This document shows positions 42,700-53,412 of a stretch of 64,000 nt of DNA, piece by piece. The DNA is from Neonectria sp. B-13 (taxonomy: Eukaryota > Ascomycota > Sordariomycetes > Hypocreales > Nectriaceae). The notes under the pieces are model-generated. The model was not told the DNA's origin, made no database searches, and worked only from the letters and a program-made list of their open reading frames with translations. Position numbers and translations under genes: made by a program. The first letter of the stretch is position 1. Each line of letters opens with the position of its first letter. The DNA lies in contig NOKP01000007.1 of assembly GCA_002682825.1 (NCBI GenBank), positions 1,116,001 to 1,180,000 of the forward strand. The letters are read 5' to 3'.

Positions 42700-44683
42700 A
42701 TGGGCAACATCGCCAGCACTCAGGGGGGAGTCCCCAATCAGTTGGCAGCTCGGGCAAGTCATTACTCCAATACTTCTCTCGGAGGCGGCTTGAGCCAGGC
42801 CAAAACCAACGGGTATGTTTGATGTTCGCCCCTTGTCAGCTCTCTCATGTAGAAGCCGAGTGTTGATCCCTTTATAGCAAGTCTGTCCTGGGGACGTTTG
42901 AAGCCCCCACACTCCCATACTTCCTCACCAACAACCCTACCCCTAATGGGTTTCCTTGGAGCAAATACAATGCCCACACCAACTACTACCAGGACTACCC
43001 CAACACGGGTGTCATAAGAAGGTATGACTTCACCATCAAGCGGGGTGCTATCGCCCCTGATGGCTACCAGGTGGACGGCATCCTCATCAACGGAGCCTTC
43101 CCCGGACCTACCATTGAGGCCAACTGGGGAGACACCATCCAAGTCACTGTCCACAACGAGATTGATGACGAGGGTGTCTCGCTCCATTGGCACGGTTTCC
43201 TTCAGAAGGGTATGCCCTGGGAGGATGGTGTCCCTGGCATCACCCAATGCCCTATTGCCCCTGGCAAGAGCTTTACCTATCAGTTCGCAGCTGAGATGTA
43301 TGGCACTGGCTGGTATCACTCTCACTACTCTGCTCAATATGCTGCTGGTCTTCTCGGTCCTATGGTCATCCACGGTCCTCGTGAAAAGCGAGACTACGAC
43401 GTCGACGTGGGACCCATCATACTTGGTGACTGGTATCACAGAGAGTACTTTGACCTGCTCGAAGATGTCATGACGCCTGGTGTCGGCTTTGTCCTCTCTG
43501 ACAACAACCTCATCAACGGAAAGAACAACTTCGACTGCTCTACTGTGACCGAGGGTGATAAGACCCCCTGCAACAGCGCAGCCGGCCTCTCCAAGTTCAG
43601 GTTCAAGCGGGGCAAGACGCACCGCCTGCGTCTTATCAACGGCGGTGCCGAGGCCCTGCAGCGGTTCTCCATCGACGGTCACACCATGACTGTCATCGCC
43701 AACGACTTCGTCCAGGTCCAGCCTTACGATACCAAGGTCGTCACGCTGGGCATCGGCCAGCGCACCGACGTCCTGGTCAAGGCCAACGGCAAGCTCGAAT
43801 CTTACTGGATGCGTGCCAACATCTCCGTCCCCTGCAGTCTGGCCAAAAGCCCCAACGCCCTAGCCGCCATCTACTACGACCGCGCCAAAGAGACCAAGGA
43901 GCCCAAGTCCACGGCCTGGGACGTCCCCGACCCGGGCACCTGCGTCAACGACGACCTGGCTCTGACGAAGCCGTTGATGAAACTACCCCTGCCCGCCGCC
44001 GACCTTACATATGACTTCGAGGTCAAGCTGTTTACCAACGACAGCGGCGTCACGCTATTCTCATTCGACGGCGAGGACTTCCGTGGCAACTACAACAGCC
44101 CGACTTTCCTGCTCGCAAAGTTGGGAGAGGATGACTTCGAGGACGAGTGGAATGTGCGAAATACGGGCAAGGCCAAGAGTGTGCGAGTCAATGTCATCAA
44201 CAACACCCCCATCGCGTGAGTTGACTCATTTCTCAACAAAATGAGGAACCCCAGTGACTAACTAGCAACGCAGTCATCCCATGCATCTTCACGGCTTCAA
44301 CATGTATATCCTGCACGAGGGCGCTGGAGAGTGGGATGGCACCATCATCAACAGGAACAACCCCCATCGACGAGACGTCATCCAAGTCCGTGGAAACGGC
44401 CATGTCGTGATGCAGTTCGACGCCGCCGACAATCCAGGTACGTTGCTCCCTCCTCCGCCTTCACTGCTTCGGCTCTCATGACTGACACGTTTCCTTCTTA
44501 GGTGTTTGGCCCTTCCACTGCCATATCGCCTGGCACGTCTCCGCCGGCTTCTTGATCCAGTTCCTCACGAACCCGGAAAAGGTCAAGAAGTACAAGGTCC
44601 CCAACACCGTTGCAGAGACTTGCCGCGAATGGGGCAAGTGGACTCTGACAAACATTCCGGCCCAGATCGACAGCGGGTTGTAG
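42700..44683 (+). CDS. Multicopper oxidase (laccase-like) without signal peptide
   Basis: Three-cupredoxin-domain copper oxidase, 598 residues. Exons 42700-42812, 42878-44215, 44274-44437 and 44502-44683. All copper motifs are intact: SLHWHG, WYHSHYSAQ, HPMHLHG and FHCHIAWHVSAGF. The residue ten after the type-1 Cys is Phe, not the Leu common in ascomycete laccases. Unlike secreted laccases there is no signal peptide: exon 1 codes a hydrophilic 37-residue segment beginning MGNIAST, a good N-myristoylation context (Gly2, Ser6). The ATG is the first after a TATA box and the upstream frame closes at a TAG at 42622 with no other Met. An unseen upstream exon cannot be excluded because of the nearby gap. 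Substrate unknown (phenols, pigments or ascorbate-like donors are possible). Confidence 0.92.
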
Positions 44684-45193
44684 GGACCGTGCAGCCGGTA
44701 ACTAACGCTTGATATATTTTCTTCTTCTTCTAGTCTAAGTTCCGTGCTACGGTCAATGGTGGCTCGTTTGCGAGAGAAAAATGATCACCAGAGGGCCCAG
44801 CGCCCATTAATGGCCGTACATATGAAGGATTATTTTGGATAAGGCCGGATGCCATTTTATTTCATACTTCTGGATATAAGGGTTTAATGAACTACATAAA
44901 ATTCCCGATACTCGCTGGTCATAACCTCATGTCTGTGCTGTGCTTAGTCGAATGAAGCTCTCGTGACTCTCGTTGGTGTAACCATGTCGACTTCCACACA
45001 TCTCATAGCGTCGTTTGCATGCATGCGATAACAGCCCAATCAACCCCCGTCTAGCTGACGCTCTATCATATATCTAATGCATGGAGCCGGCATACACATG
45101 TAAGACGGTCTATTTCCAGCCAATGCAACAGCATGTAACCCTCCCACGAATCCTGGTAAAAACCGTTCGATAGCGTTGATAATGGTTTCTGCC
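44684..45193. other. Convergent intergenic region
   Basis: 510 bases between the 3' ends of the multicopper oxidase and sirtuin genes; AT-richer at 44820-44900, likely containing both polyadenylation regions. No gene seen. Confidence 0.5.
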
Positions 45194-46566
45194 CTAGTCA
45201 GCCGCTCCTTTTGATGTTTGATTGGCGCCACGCGTCTCTCCTGCCGCTCTGCTCTCATCAGGCCTGGACTCCTCTTCTTTCTCGGTGACTGCCTCGTTCG
45301 AGCTTGTAGGTTCCGGCGGTGAGATTGTTATCTCGGGTTGGCTCTTGACCTGATCGGGGTCGTTAGGTCCGCTGCGTATGTCGTCAAGGACCAGATCGTA
45401 TTGGTGCGGCACCCCTTCATGTCGTCCTTCTAGTTCGGCGTCATCCACTTCAGAGACTTTGGTATCCTTGTCGTCCTCCGGGGTGGTTGCCACATGGGAA
45501 CTGTGCCCCTCATCTGTCGCAACGTCATTGGAGCTGCTCTCGTCTTTGATAACCATGACGGCTTCGACCTCGGCAGCCAGCTTCTCCACCTCATCCTCAA
45601 GCCTCTCCTGGGTTTCTTTCTGGTCGCTTAGTTGTCGTTCTGCCTCTTTCTCGCCAACAATATCTCTCCATAGCTCCTCTAGCTCGTGCCGCCAGCCAAG
45701 CTCATCAGCGAGTTTTCTGATGCCGGCATCACACGAGCCCAGCTCGATGACGTCGTCAGCCCTTCGACCTAACTGTCCCACTTGCTCCATGTTGAAAAGA
45801 ACTCGCGGCTTTCCCTGCATTGCCATCTCCGGGAGACCTGCGAAGGGGAAGACCGTCAAGCTCGTCCCGATTACCAACACCAGGTCCGCCATAGTCACTT
45901 GATAGGTGTTGCTATTAAAGGCCTTGGGGAGAGACTCTCCAAAGAAGACGATGTCCGGCTTGACAAGCCCGCCGCAGTCCTTCTCGCCGCAGTGGGGGAC
46001 CTCTCCCTTGAAAATATGCTCCCTTATCTTGTCGTCTGGGAACTCGGTTTTGCATTCGATGCAACGTTGAGACGCGAAACTACCGTGCGCCTCGATAATC
46101 TTTTCCGATGGAACTCCGGCTGCGCGCTCAAGGCAGTCGATGTTCTGGGTGAACAACATCTGGAGAAGGCCCTTGCGGGCGACGAGTGCGATGAAGGCAT
46201 GGGAGACGGTGGGATGGAACGTTCCGGGGTAGAGCTCTTTGGCGAGGACGTAAAATGGTTCGGGGTGCTGGCGAAAGTAGCCAATGTCGAAGACAGCTTC
46301 GGCATAGGGCAGGTTCAGGCGCGCAAGGTTATTGTAGAGACCCGTCTTCTCCGATCGAAAGTCCGGGACTAGACGCCACGATTAGCGACGCACTGGCCGG
46401 AAGGTCAGGCCCACTTACTTCCAGCAGCGGTAGAGATGCCCGCGCCAGTCAAGACGACAATCCTTTTTGCGGCGCCGCTCTTGATATACTCGGCGACGGC
46501 GGAGAGACTCCGGTCGGCGAGCGTCTTGGGCGGGCCAGTGTCGAGGGAAGATTCCTCCTGTCCCAT
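45194..46566 (-). CDS. Sirtuin, NAD-dependent deacetylase of Hst2/SIRT2 type
   Basis: NAD-dependent protein lysine deacetylase. Exons 46566-46419 and 46368-45194, 440 residues. The junction restores the NAD site: GAGISTAAG followed by IPDFRS. Also present are the class I segments KTGLYNNLARLNLPYAEAVF and TQNIDCLERAAGV, the catalytic His in IIEAHGSF, the zinc cysteines (CIEC and CGEKDC), VKPDIVFFGE and VIGTSL. The catalytic domain ends around residue 290. The remaining 150 residues are a long acidic coiled coil and Ser/Glu/Pro tail. The N-terminus MGQEESS fits an N-myristoylation site. Hst2-type sirtuins act on histone H4K16 and cytosolic proteins; filamentous fungal members affect development and secondary metabolism. 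Confidence 0.93.
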
Positions 46567-47250
46567 TCTGCGAGCAACCCAACGCGGGACGCGGGGTCCT
46601 GGCTTATTTCGGTTGCGGCGTCTTCGACCTATTTTGGCGGCGTGGGCACGAAAGGCGAAGCGGTGAAATCAGGCGATTCCGATGCGATGGCGCATAGAGA
46701 TGGAAAGATGTAGAGGATGCGGAATGGGAGGACTCTCCAAGGTGGGGTAGCTTCTGGTGTTGGTAGTTGGTGGTTATGGTGGAGTTACATCATCTTTTTC
46801 TCACGGGCGCTTATTACCTATCGATAAAGGATGCGGGTGCCTACCTAGGTCCACTACGCGCTGCCCACGAACACTGCGCCTCCACTACGCAACTGCCTGA
46901 GTTGGCACAAGGCATTCATTCATACAGGGCTCATTCGGGCAATGAATGAGGCGGGGCTGAGTTGGGGTTGGGAAGAGCTTTTGGGGCGTGGCGAGTGTGT
47001 CATTGGTTTGTTGATTGATTTGCAAGCCTCTGTAATTATTCGAAGTAGCAACAATAAAATAATAAGTCCCATGTAATTGTATCGCTTCTAGTCAAGGAAG
47101 GTGAGCCTTGATACCTAGGTGGTGTCTATAAGCGATCGTGGGAGGTGAGTTGAGCCAAAACGGCCCCTCAAGATCAAGAGCCCATACCAAACCGGTCCTG
47201 TACGTCAACGCCTAGCAATGCCAATTCCTACGCCCATTCCTTTATGCGCC
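46567..47250. other. Promoter region of the sirtuin gene
   Basis: About 680 bases, also holding the 3' flank of the NC2-beta gene. No gene recognised; ATTATT-rich around 47030-47080. Confidence 0.5.
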
Positions 47251-48215
47251 TCAGCCGTGTCGTTCTCGCGCCGCAGCAAACTGCTCCTCCTGCAATCGGG
47301 CGAGCTCCTCCATCGACATGCCGCTGTTAGCGAACTTATCGGCCTTCTTCTCCCGACCCTAGACTGGAGTTAGCACACGCTGACCTAGGCAGATGTGAGA
47401 AATGAGGGATAATACCTTTTGGGTTTCCTTGTGTTCTTGAGCAGCTTCAACGACAGCGGGGACGTAGTCGGTGAAGCCTAGTTGCTCGAGAGCCTTGGTG
47501 ATGTGATCGCATGCGATGGTCTTTTTGGCCTCCTTCTCGGAAATCTCGTTTGCCTCGGAGGAGATGAGGGTGATAAACTCAACGCAACACTCGATCAAGA
47601 GATCACGAGCCTCTTTAGCGAACGCGACGCCAGCCTGAGGGGGCAGAATTTCCGTCACGATCTTTTGGACGGTAGCTATCGGACATGTCAGTGGATTGTG
47701 ATGTCATTGTGAGGGGTGCGAAAGCATGCATACCTTTGGGAAGCGACAGGTCATCGTTGCCTGTGAAGATGAGAGTCAGCGACAGGTCCGAATTTGAAGT
47801 GAGAGCAGCGGCGGACCGTTGCCAGCATCAAATTTGGCCCAGTAGCGATCTTGAGCTGGCATTCTCATGGTGGAGGATATGCTGAAGTAGAGAGCCGAAC
47901 AAGATAGATGAATCGCTTTAGAGACGGGAGCCAGATGAAAAGGTAGGTGTGCTGGGCGAGTTGACGAGACGAGGGCTCAACAGCAGAAGCCATTTTATAT
48001 GAATCCCAATGTGTCCATCACGACTTTGCAGTCATTCACAAACGCTCGTTTGGAAGCCGCGACTATAAGCAGTGACGCATAGCATAGCAACCAAGTTGCG
48101 GCTGCGTAACGATGCTCATGAATAGATAGACAGTCATGCAATGCGAACAACTCTGGCAAGGCCAAATGCTGAAAGAAACAAGAAAGGACTCACCTGCAAA
48201 CTCGTGGTCCGACAT
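47251..48215 (-). CDS. Negative cofactor 2 subunit beta (NC2beta/Dr1, Ncb2)
   Basis: Histone-fold subunit of NC2, which binds TBP on DNA and controls preinitiation-complex assembly. Exons 48215-48194, 47760-47734, 47675-47416 and 47358-47251, 138 residues. The spliced start is MSDHEFAGNDDLSLPKATVQ, as in the family. The histone fold follows: VQKIVTEILP, ARDLLIECCVEFITLISSEA and AKKTIACDHITKALEQLGF. The C-terminus is GREKKADKFANSGMSMEELARL, the Glu/Gln-rich end typical of fungi. Intron 1 is long for this window (433 nt). Exon 2 codes only nine residues. Confidence 0.94.
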
Positions 48216-49371
48216 GTCGGCAGTCAGTGAATCGCGATGCGGTGCGGTGATGCGTCTAAGTTGCACAGGTGGCGGTGTTGGTTGAGAGGCGGAATCCTAG
48301 AGATGACGCCGGGATACTAGTAGGAGGCACCTTGTGTGGCGGTGGTTACGTGCAGGGGGTGAGGCGGCGCGAGTTTGGCAAGCAGGGCAAGGCCGAAAGA
48401 AAAGGCACGAGAGGGATGAAGGAGAGAGAAGGAGCGCAGTGAATCAGGGCCGGCGGTAGCTTCTGCGATATTCGCCTGCCTGCCTAGGAGCCGGAGGTAG
48501 ATGCAGCCTTGAAGTTGGTCCCGTTGGTCCCGTTGTTCACCGAAAGCGCGGTTCGCAAGGTTCGCAAATACGTGCAGCAGTGCCAGCGTCGTAGTAACAA
48601 GTGCGATCAGAGATGGATGGTTGCTGATGGGCGATGAGTGGTGGGGCAAGCCTCTTTTGTATCCGGGCCCTCATCACTCTGCCGAGTCCAGCATGCCAAA
48701 AAGGGCACCAGCAGGCCCCAGCAGGCCCCAGCCCACTGGAAGAGGCCCCCCAGCTCGAGGGCCCAGCCAGCCCAAGGGCCAATAGCTCAGCAGCCCAATG
48801 ACGGCGGACGCTGGGGCCACAAGTAAACCGCGCTGAGCACTGTGAGCACTGTGAAAAGGTCCAGGCACCTACTAACATCATGCAGTATACACTCCATAGC
48901 TTGTATGAAGACTGTCCTTAGGCACGGAGTGCGCACAGGACCTTCAGCGGCCGTTACTGCAGCCCGCCTTGGGAAATGGCGGTACTCGCTTTGATATTGG
49001 ATGGGGCTGGAAAAATGATGCCTGCACAGGCTCACATTCATACCTGAGGTAGCACGCGCCACACTTTGCAGGCAATCTTTCGCGTCGGGATCCCTGGCTG
49101 GCGTAGGCGCTGGCGCGGGCGCACGGACCATCATCTTGAGCTGTTGACTTTGTCGGCAGAAATTTCCCTTCTCACAAATTTCTTCCTTCTTCTTCATCAC
49201 CATCACCACCTCTTCCAACAACTTCAGACCTTGGGGCTACCACCACGCCTGTGGTTGCCTTGAGCAATGGCAATGGCAATCCCATTGACGGCCAAGGCTG
49301 CTTGTGTGAATCATTCGCTCTGTTTCCTGAAAACTCGGGACTGAACAGAGCAAAACGCTTCAGCGTTTGCC
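48216..49371. other. Intergenic region with clustered microduplications
   Basis: About 1.1 kb. Four perfect 9-10 base tandem duplications lie at 48514-48851. From about 49150 the plus strand becomes C/T-rich (TTCTTCCTTCTTCTTC), like a fungal promoter or leader for the putative gene at 49372. An open plus-strand frame without Met at about 49145-49376 is also present. Confidence 0.5.
48514..48851 (+). repeat. Cluster of four perfect 9-10 bp tandem duplications
   Basis: GTTGGTCCC twice at 48514-48531, GGTTCGCAA twice at 48550-48567, CCAGCAGGCC twice at 48708-48727 and TGAGCACTG twice at 48834-48851. Each pair is exact and directly adjacent, and the four units are unrelated in sequence. Confidence 0.9.
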
Positions 49372-50126
49372 ATGAGTGATGCACAGCTGGCCGCAAGGAG
49401 CATTTTCCCTCACCCAGATTTGGTAAGTTTTCTTCCCCTACCAGCTTTTTCTTCCCCCAAGCACACACAACCCCAATCGAATGAAGATATATGTTGTCGC
49501 CCCAGTCTTAGGAGGTTCGACAAGCCTCCTGTGCTGAATGACCTAGTCTTAGCCAAATAGACGTAACTGATCGATCCCAAACCCCTACACTTTTATCTCA
49601 GCACACCCATGTCGGCACGTTGCTAACATGAACAAGACCAGGAATTCACTCATTCGAGCAATTTCGTCGATCGACCGATCCGTCGTGATGTCCTCATCAC
49701 AGTTCACTCAAGCCAGAACCCTGCTTGGCGAGAACGATAGGACATTGGGTTGCTCGGTAGTCGAGCTGAGCCGTGCGATTACACAGGCTCTGTCCATTAC
49801 GAGCCCAACTTCCAACAATGGTAAGAAACATTTTTTCTTTTTATACACAACCATCATTGATATGTGTGATGACACAACTTACATTCCATGCTAAATCTGA
49901 ATTCTTCATGAGGAGCAAAGTAATCGAGACTTTTCATCTTTCGACTGACCTACATATTTCCCCTCTATTATATCTTGTCTACTCTTTCGGTCAAGACCCA
50001 AAGCTAACATTTGCTTGAGACTTAGGAACGATTCGCCTCCCACTCATTCTTGGTACGCGGCTACCTCGGGTGAGTTCCATCTACGCACTCATAGTTAGTA
50101 TCTTGACGTCCTATCGGTTCCTGTGA
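49372..50126 (+). CDS. Putative small spliced gene, function unknown
   Basis: Candidate exons 49372-49422, 49637-49820 and 50026-50126 give 111 residues. The evidence is mainly splice signals: both donors are strong (GTAAGT, GTAAGA) and both introns carry a near-perfect fungal branch site (TGCTAACAT near 49621 and AGCTAACAT near 50001) shortly before the acceptor. Exon 2 encodes a helical-looking stretch with SSIDRSVVMSSSQF and SVVELSRAITQAL. I recognise no family. The last exon would overlap the 3' end of the convergent SDR gene by 66 bases; the C-terminus is therefore uncertain. It could also be a spliced non-coding RNA or the remnant of a larger gene. Confidence 0.35.
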
Positions 50127-50968
50127 AACGTACGAGAAAGCCTTGCCGCTGAGGTCCCTCAGCGGGTTGGCTACGAACTTAGCCATGACATGTCCCGGCT
50201 GCTCCGGCCTGAGCAAGGTGCCCTTGTCGAAAGCCTCCGTAAAAGTGTCGTATTGCGGCTTGTCCATAGTGTCCTTGCCCGCTGACCTCAGAACGCCTTG
50301 CATCTCAGTGTCCACCCGACCTGGTGCAATGGCTACACTGGTGATGTCGGGCTCTTCGGCAGCGATGTGGGCGGAAACGGAGTTGTAGACGGCTTTGCCG
50401 GACCCATATGTCGCCCATGCTGCGTAGGGCTTGGCCGCTGCGCCAGAAGACACCCACAGAAGGCAGCCTCTGGACTTGCGTAACTCGTCTAGTCCCGCCT
50501 TGGCCTGGAGATTATGTGAGCGGGTGTTGTTGTAATTGGGTGTTCGCTTCCAAGCACGAAGCTTACCAAAGCAATTCCGCTGAACACGTTGATGTCATAA
50601 ACCTGCTTCCACTCTTCAACAGTGCAGTCTGCAAATCGCTTGGGCGCCAAGATGCCATGGTTGATGACAATGCCATCAACCTGACCAAACGACGACAAGG
50701 CGAGATTTGTAAGCTTCGTGGGCATCTACAAGCTCTGTCAGTCTCGACACAATGCCTTAGTAACCTAGATGGGGTTGTCTACCTCGGGCTCGACCATGTC
50801 CCCGGCGATGTACTGCACCTGATCCGGGTGCGACTGTTTCAAGGCCTCGAGGGGCTCCCGAGAACGGGCGGTGATGACCACCTTGTGAGACTGCCCCAGC
50901 AGGTATTTGGCAATGGAGGCGCCAATGCCTTTGCTGGCGCCCGTGATGATAAAGACCTTTGATGCCAT
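50061..50968 (-). CDS. Short-chain dehydrogenase, Irc24/benzil-reductase-like
   Basis: NADPH-dependent carbonyl reductase of the yeast Irc24/YIR035C type. Exons 50968-50783, 50725-50567 and 50504-50061, 262 residues, all joins in phase 0. Classical SDR motifs are intact: ITGASKGIG at the N-terminus, INHGIL in place of NNAG, the active-site Ser in WVSSGAAAKPY and YGSGK with Tyr and Lys. Ends with a short hydrophilic tail. Yeast Irc24 is 263 residues, and EEPDITSVAIAPGRVDTEMQ matches its EEP..APGVVDTQMQ region. Cytosolic; substrates probably diketones or other reactive carbonyls. Confidence 0.9.
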
Positions 50969-51414
50969 GGTTCTATGCTCGTGCAGCCACCTATCGAGGG
51001 ACTTGTTGGACAAAGGTTGAGAGGGTGTGATGGTGCGGGAACAGATCTGTCCGAGGCTTCTGCAGAGTGGGGGTGTTGATGATGGATGTAGGTGGGGTTG
51101 AGGGGAGCTTGATTTACCCTGGACCTTCCCACGTCATTCCATCCGAAACCCCCGGGGACACCTTACATCCACAGAATTAAGATACATGCTAAATAACTTC
51201 AGTGTTCGTAATAGCAGTCTTGGTATAATGTGTTGACATGTAAAGACACGTAGGGGAAAAGCATTGAGGCGGGTAACTAACTTTCAATGTTTGACCCCAA
51301 ACTCATTCACATATGTGCATCTGCATCGTTTATGTGCTCCAACATTGAACAATTATAATGCTCTAACAAAATAAAGATATTTCATTTTATCTCATTTGAA
51401 TGCCACTCAGTAGC
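50969..51414. other. Promoter of Irc24-like gene and 3' flank of methyltransferase gene
   Basis: About 450 bases; AT-rich in 51180-51400. No gene seen. Confidence 0.5.
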
Positions 51415-52443
51415 CTAAAGCAGAAGATTCCGGAGATTCGCGATATCATCGCTCGTTGCCCGACAGCACCCGCCCACCACAATAGTCGGCCACTCGCCGC
51501 GCTCTTGTGTAGCCCTGACGACCTCGGTCAGCTGTGCTTCCCACGGACCGCGGTCCTGGGCCTTTGCGCCATCTGGCAACTCCCACTTCTGGGTTGTCGT
51601 GTTGTAGACCTCCCCGTTCGTTCCATCGGGGTAGAGCACCAGGGCGGGCCATGAGGAGGCACGGCCGTCGGCGACCATTCGCGCAACGGTGGCTTCAAAG
51701 AGGCGAAGCAGCGCGTCCAGCTTGTTGACCTTGGTGCAGTTGATGCCGATGCCCCACGGCACGCTCGTAGACAGCTTGGGGTCCAGCATGGCCTCGACGG
51801 CAGCCTCGATGGAGCTTCCGTCGGGCAGCTTCAGGTCTTCGCAGGGGGACAAACACGCGGTCCAGAACGGCAGATGCGCAAGCTCCGGCGTGGAGGCGAG
51901 GGCCTTGCGCATGGCGATAATCTCGTCGACGCGGGGGATCGTCTCGAGCGCGACGTAGCCCACGCGCGACCCGACGTCGGCAACGGCGCCAAACAGCTGC
52001 ATGCGCTGACGATGCCAGTCCTCCAGCGCGGCGGCAGAGTTGTGCACGGCGTCATACTTGCCGCTGTACTCCTGCCCGGGGATCATGCACGCGCCGTACG
52101 GGCCGCAGCTGAGGGCCACGTGGGCGTCGGTGTGCGTGGCCTTCTGCGCGATGGCGATGGCGGTGTCGAGGAAGCGCGGTACGGAGGCGGCGCCGATGCC
52201 GTCGGGGAACTCCGGGGCAGAGCGGGTGCCGGCGAAGCCATCGAGCGAGACCTGGTAGGTGGCCGTGAGGAGGATGTCGACGGGGACGTCGCCAAAGTCC
52301 TTCTGGCACGCGAGCAGCGTCGCGGGGTTGGAGACGAGCAGGTCCGACGACCACAGCGGCGTGGCGCGGCTGAAGGTCACGCCGTACTTGGCCTCGAGCG
52401 AAGTGCCGAGCCCGCCGTCGAGGATGAGGATCCGGGGGGCCAT
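51415..52443 (-). CDS. Homocysteine S-methyltransferase (Mht1/Sam4 type)
   Basis: Zinc enzyme transferring a methyl group from S-methylmethionine or S-adenosylmethionine to homocysteine, giving methionine; cytosolic. Single exon, 342 residues. Family features: LILDGGLGTSLE at the N-terminus, ILLTATYQVSLDGF, ALSCGPYGA, YVALETIPRVDE and the zinc ligands in GINCTKV and VGGCCRATSDDI. Length matches the family (about 320-350). GC content is clearly higher than in the flanking non-coding DNA, with strong third-position G/C. Confidence 0.93.
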   Translation of the reverse strand: MAPRILILDGGLGTSLEAKYGVTFSRATPLWSSDLLVSNPATLLACQKDFGDVPVDILLTATYQVSLDGFAGTRSAPEFPDGIGAASVPRFLDTAIAIAQKATHTDAHVALSCGPYGACMIPGQEYSGKYDAVHNSAAALEDWHRQRMQLFGAVADVGSRVGYVALETIPRVDEIIAMRKALASTPELAHLPFWTACLSPCEDLKLPDGSSIEAAVEAMLDPKLSTSVPWGIGINCTKVNKLDALLRLFEATVARMVADGRASSWPALVLYPDGTNGEVYNTTTQKWELPDGAKAQDRGPWEAQLTEVVRATQERGEWPTIVVGGCCRATSDDIANLRNLLL

Positions 52444-53412
52444 CGCGGTGAGCTTCGTCTTTTTGGATTGGTTTGGTGTGTCTCAGCCAAGAGTTGCTCA
52501 ATGGATGGCCGATCGCGGGGCACTGAGACCCCGCATTGTAGAGGGTTGAAGTGGGTAGCCTCTACGCTACTTTGCTCGGAAATGGTGCCTTTGCTGGTGT
52601 TTCGCTTCTGACTAATTTTGGCTTTGGTAGCTTGTCTCCCTGGACCCTAGATCCTTCTGATGCCCGTTGAGCGGCTTCGTCGTGGTGCAACGTGCCGCGT
52701 CTTAGACTACTATGCGGGATCTGGTGGCGCCAGTGTTCCAGCTGCCTTGGGAGATCGGGAAAGCAATCTGGGGTTACAGTTGGATGGAATGGAAGGTCTA
52801 ATCATTGGGTTGCACGAGGCCATTCGCACACTCCTTTCGGATATACTATCGTCTTCTTCCGGGCAAGACGAGTAACTTGAACCTTTGCCAAGAGGGGACC
52901 GACTAAACCATCGAATGCCATCTGGACGCGAAATTAGCCTTTGACAATATGTGCCCAAATAGCGTTGTACAACCATGCCTACATGAACGACGGCAACTCA
53001 CATTAATGGACGTAGATAAGCCGTAGCTGAACAGGCTTTATGCCAAGAGTCTACTAGCCTGTCGTGCAACCAAGCTCAGCATGATGACAGCAGTAATTGG
53101 TTCCCAGGACTTGGGACATTCCCGTGGCGTATCAAGCCATCTAAAAATGAGCGCTGGCATCTCTTTGTGTAAGTGTGGACGCCGGCTCGGCTCCCGACCA
53201 CCTGAACGCGTGTTTGGGGGCGGTAGCTATAGCAGAAGAGGCACTAAGTAGCATATGTGCAGATGCCATCTTGCAGCCTTATTTATAAGAGCTTGGGATG
53301 ATATTATGCAGTTTGGAATTGCGATCTTGTCTCTCCCTATATATTTTACATGCCTTGGCCTCTACTAGAGACCAATTGCATATTTGTGTTATCATTACAT
53401 CGAATCGTCAAG
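52444..53412. other. Divergent promoter region of methyltransferase and MFS genes
   Basis: Nearly 1 kb. TATA-like sequences TTTATAAG (53283-53290) and TATATATTTT (53338-53347) lie upstream of the MFS gene. Short frames only, no gene. Confidence 0.5.

Noticed and set aside
42085..42918. Open frames crossing the N gap
   Set aside because: They exist only because N codons contain no stops; the flanking sequence shows no protein-like pattern.
42762..43682. Long minus-strand frame (306 codons) inside the multicopper oxidase gene
   Set aside because: Antisense shadow of a well-supported gene with strong codon bias.
53350..53412. Upstream ATG as start of the MFS pump
   Set aside because: The TATA element ends only a few bases before it, so transcripts probably begin downstream; the ATG at 53413 has better context.
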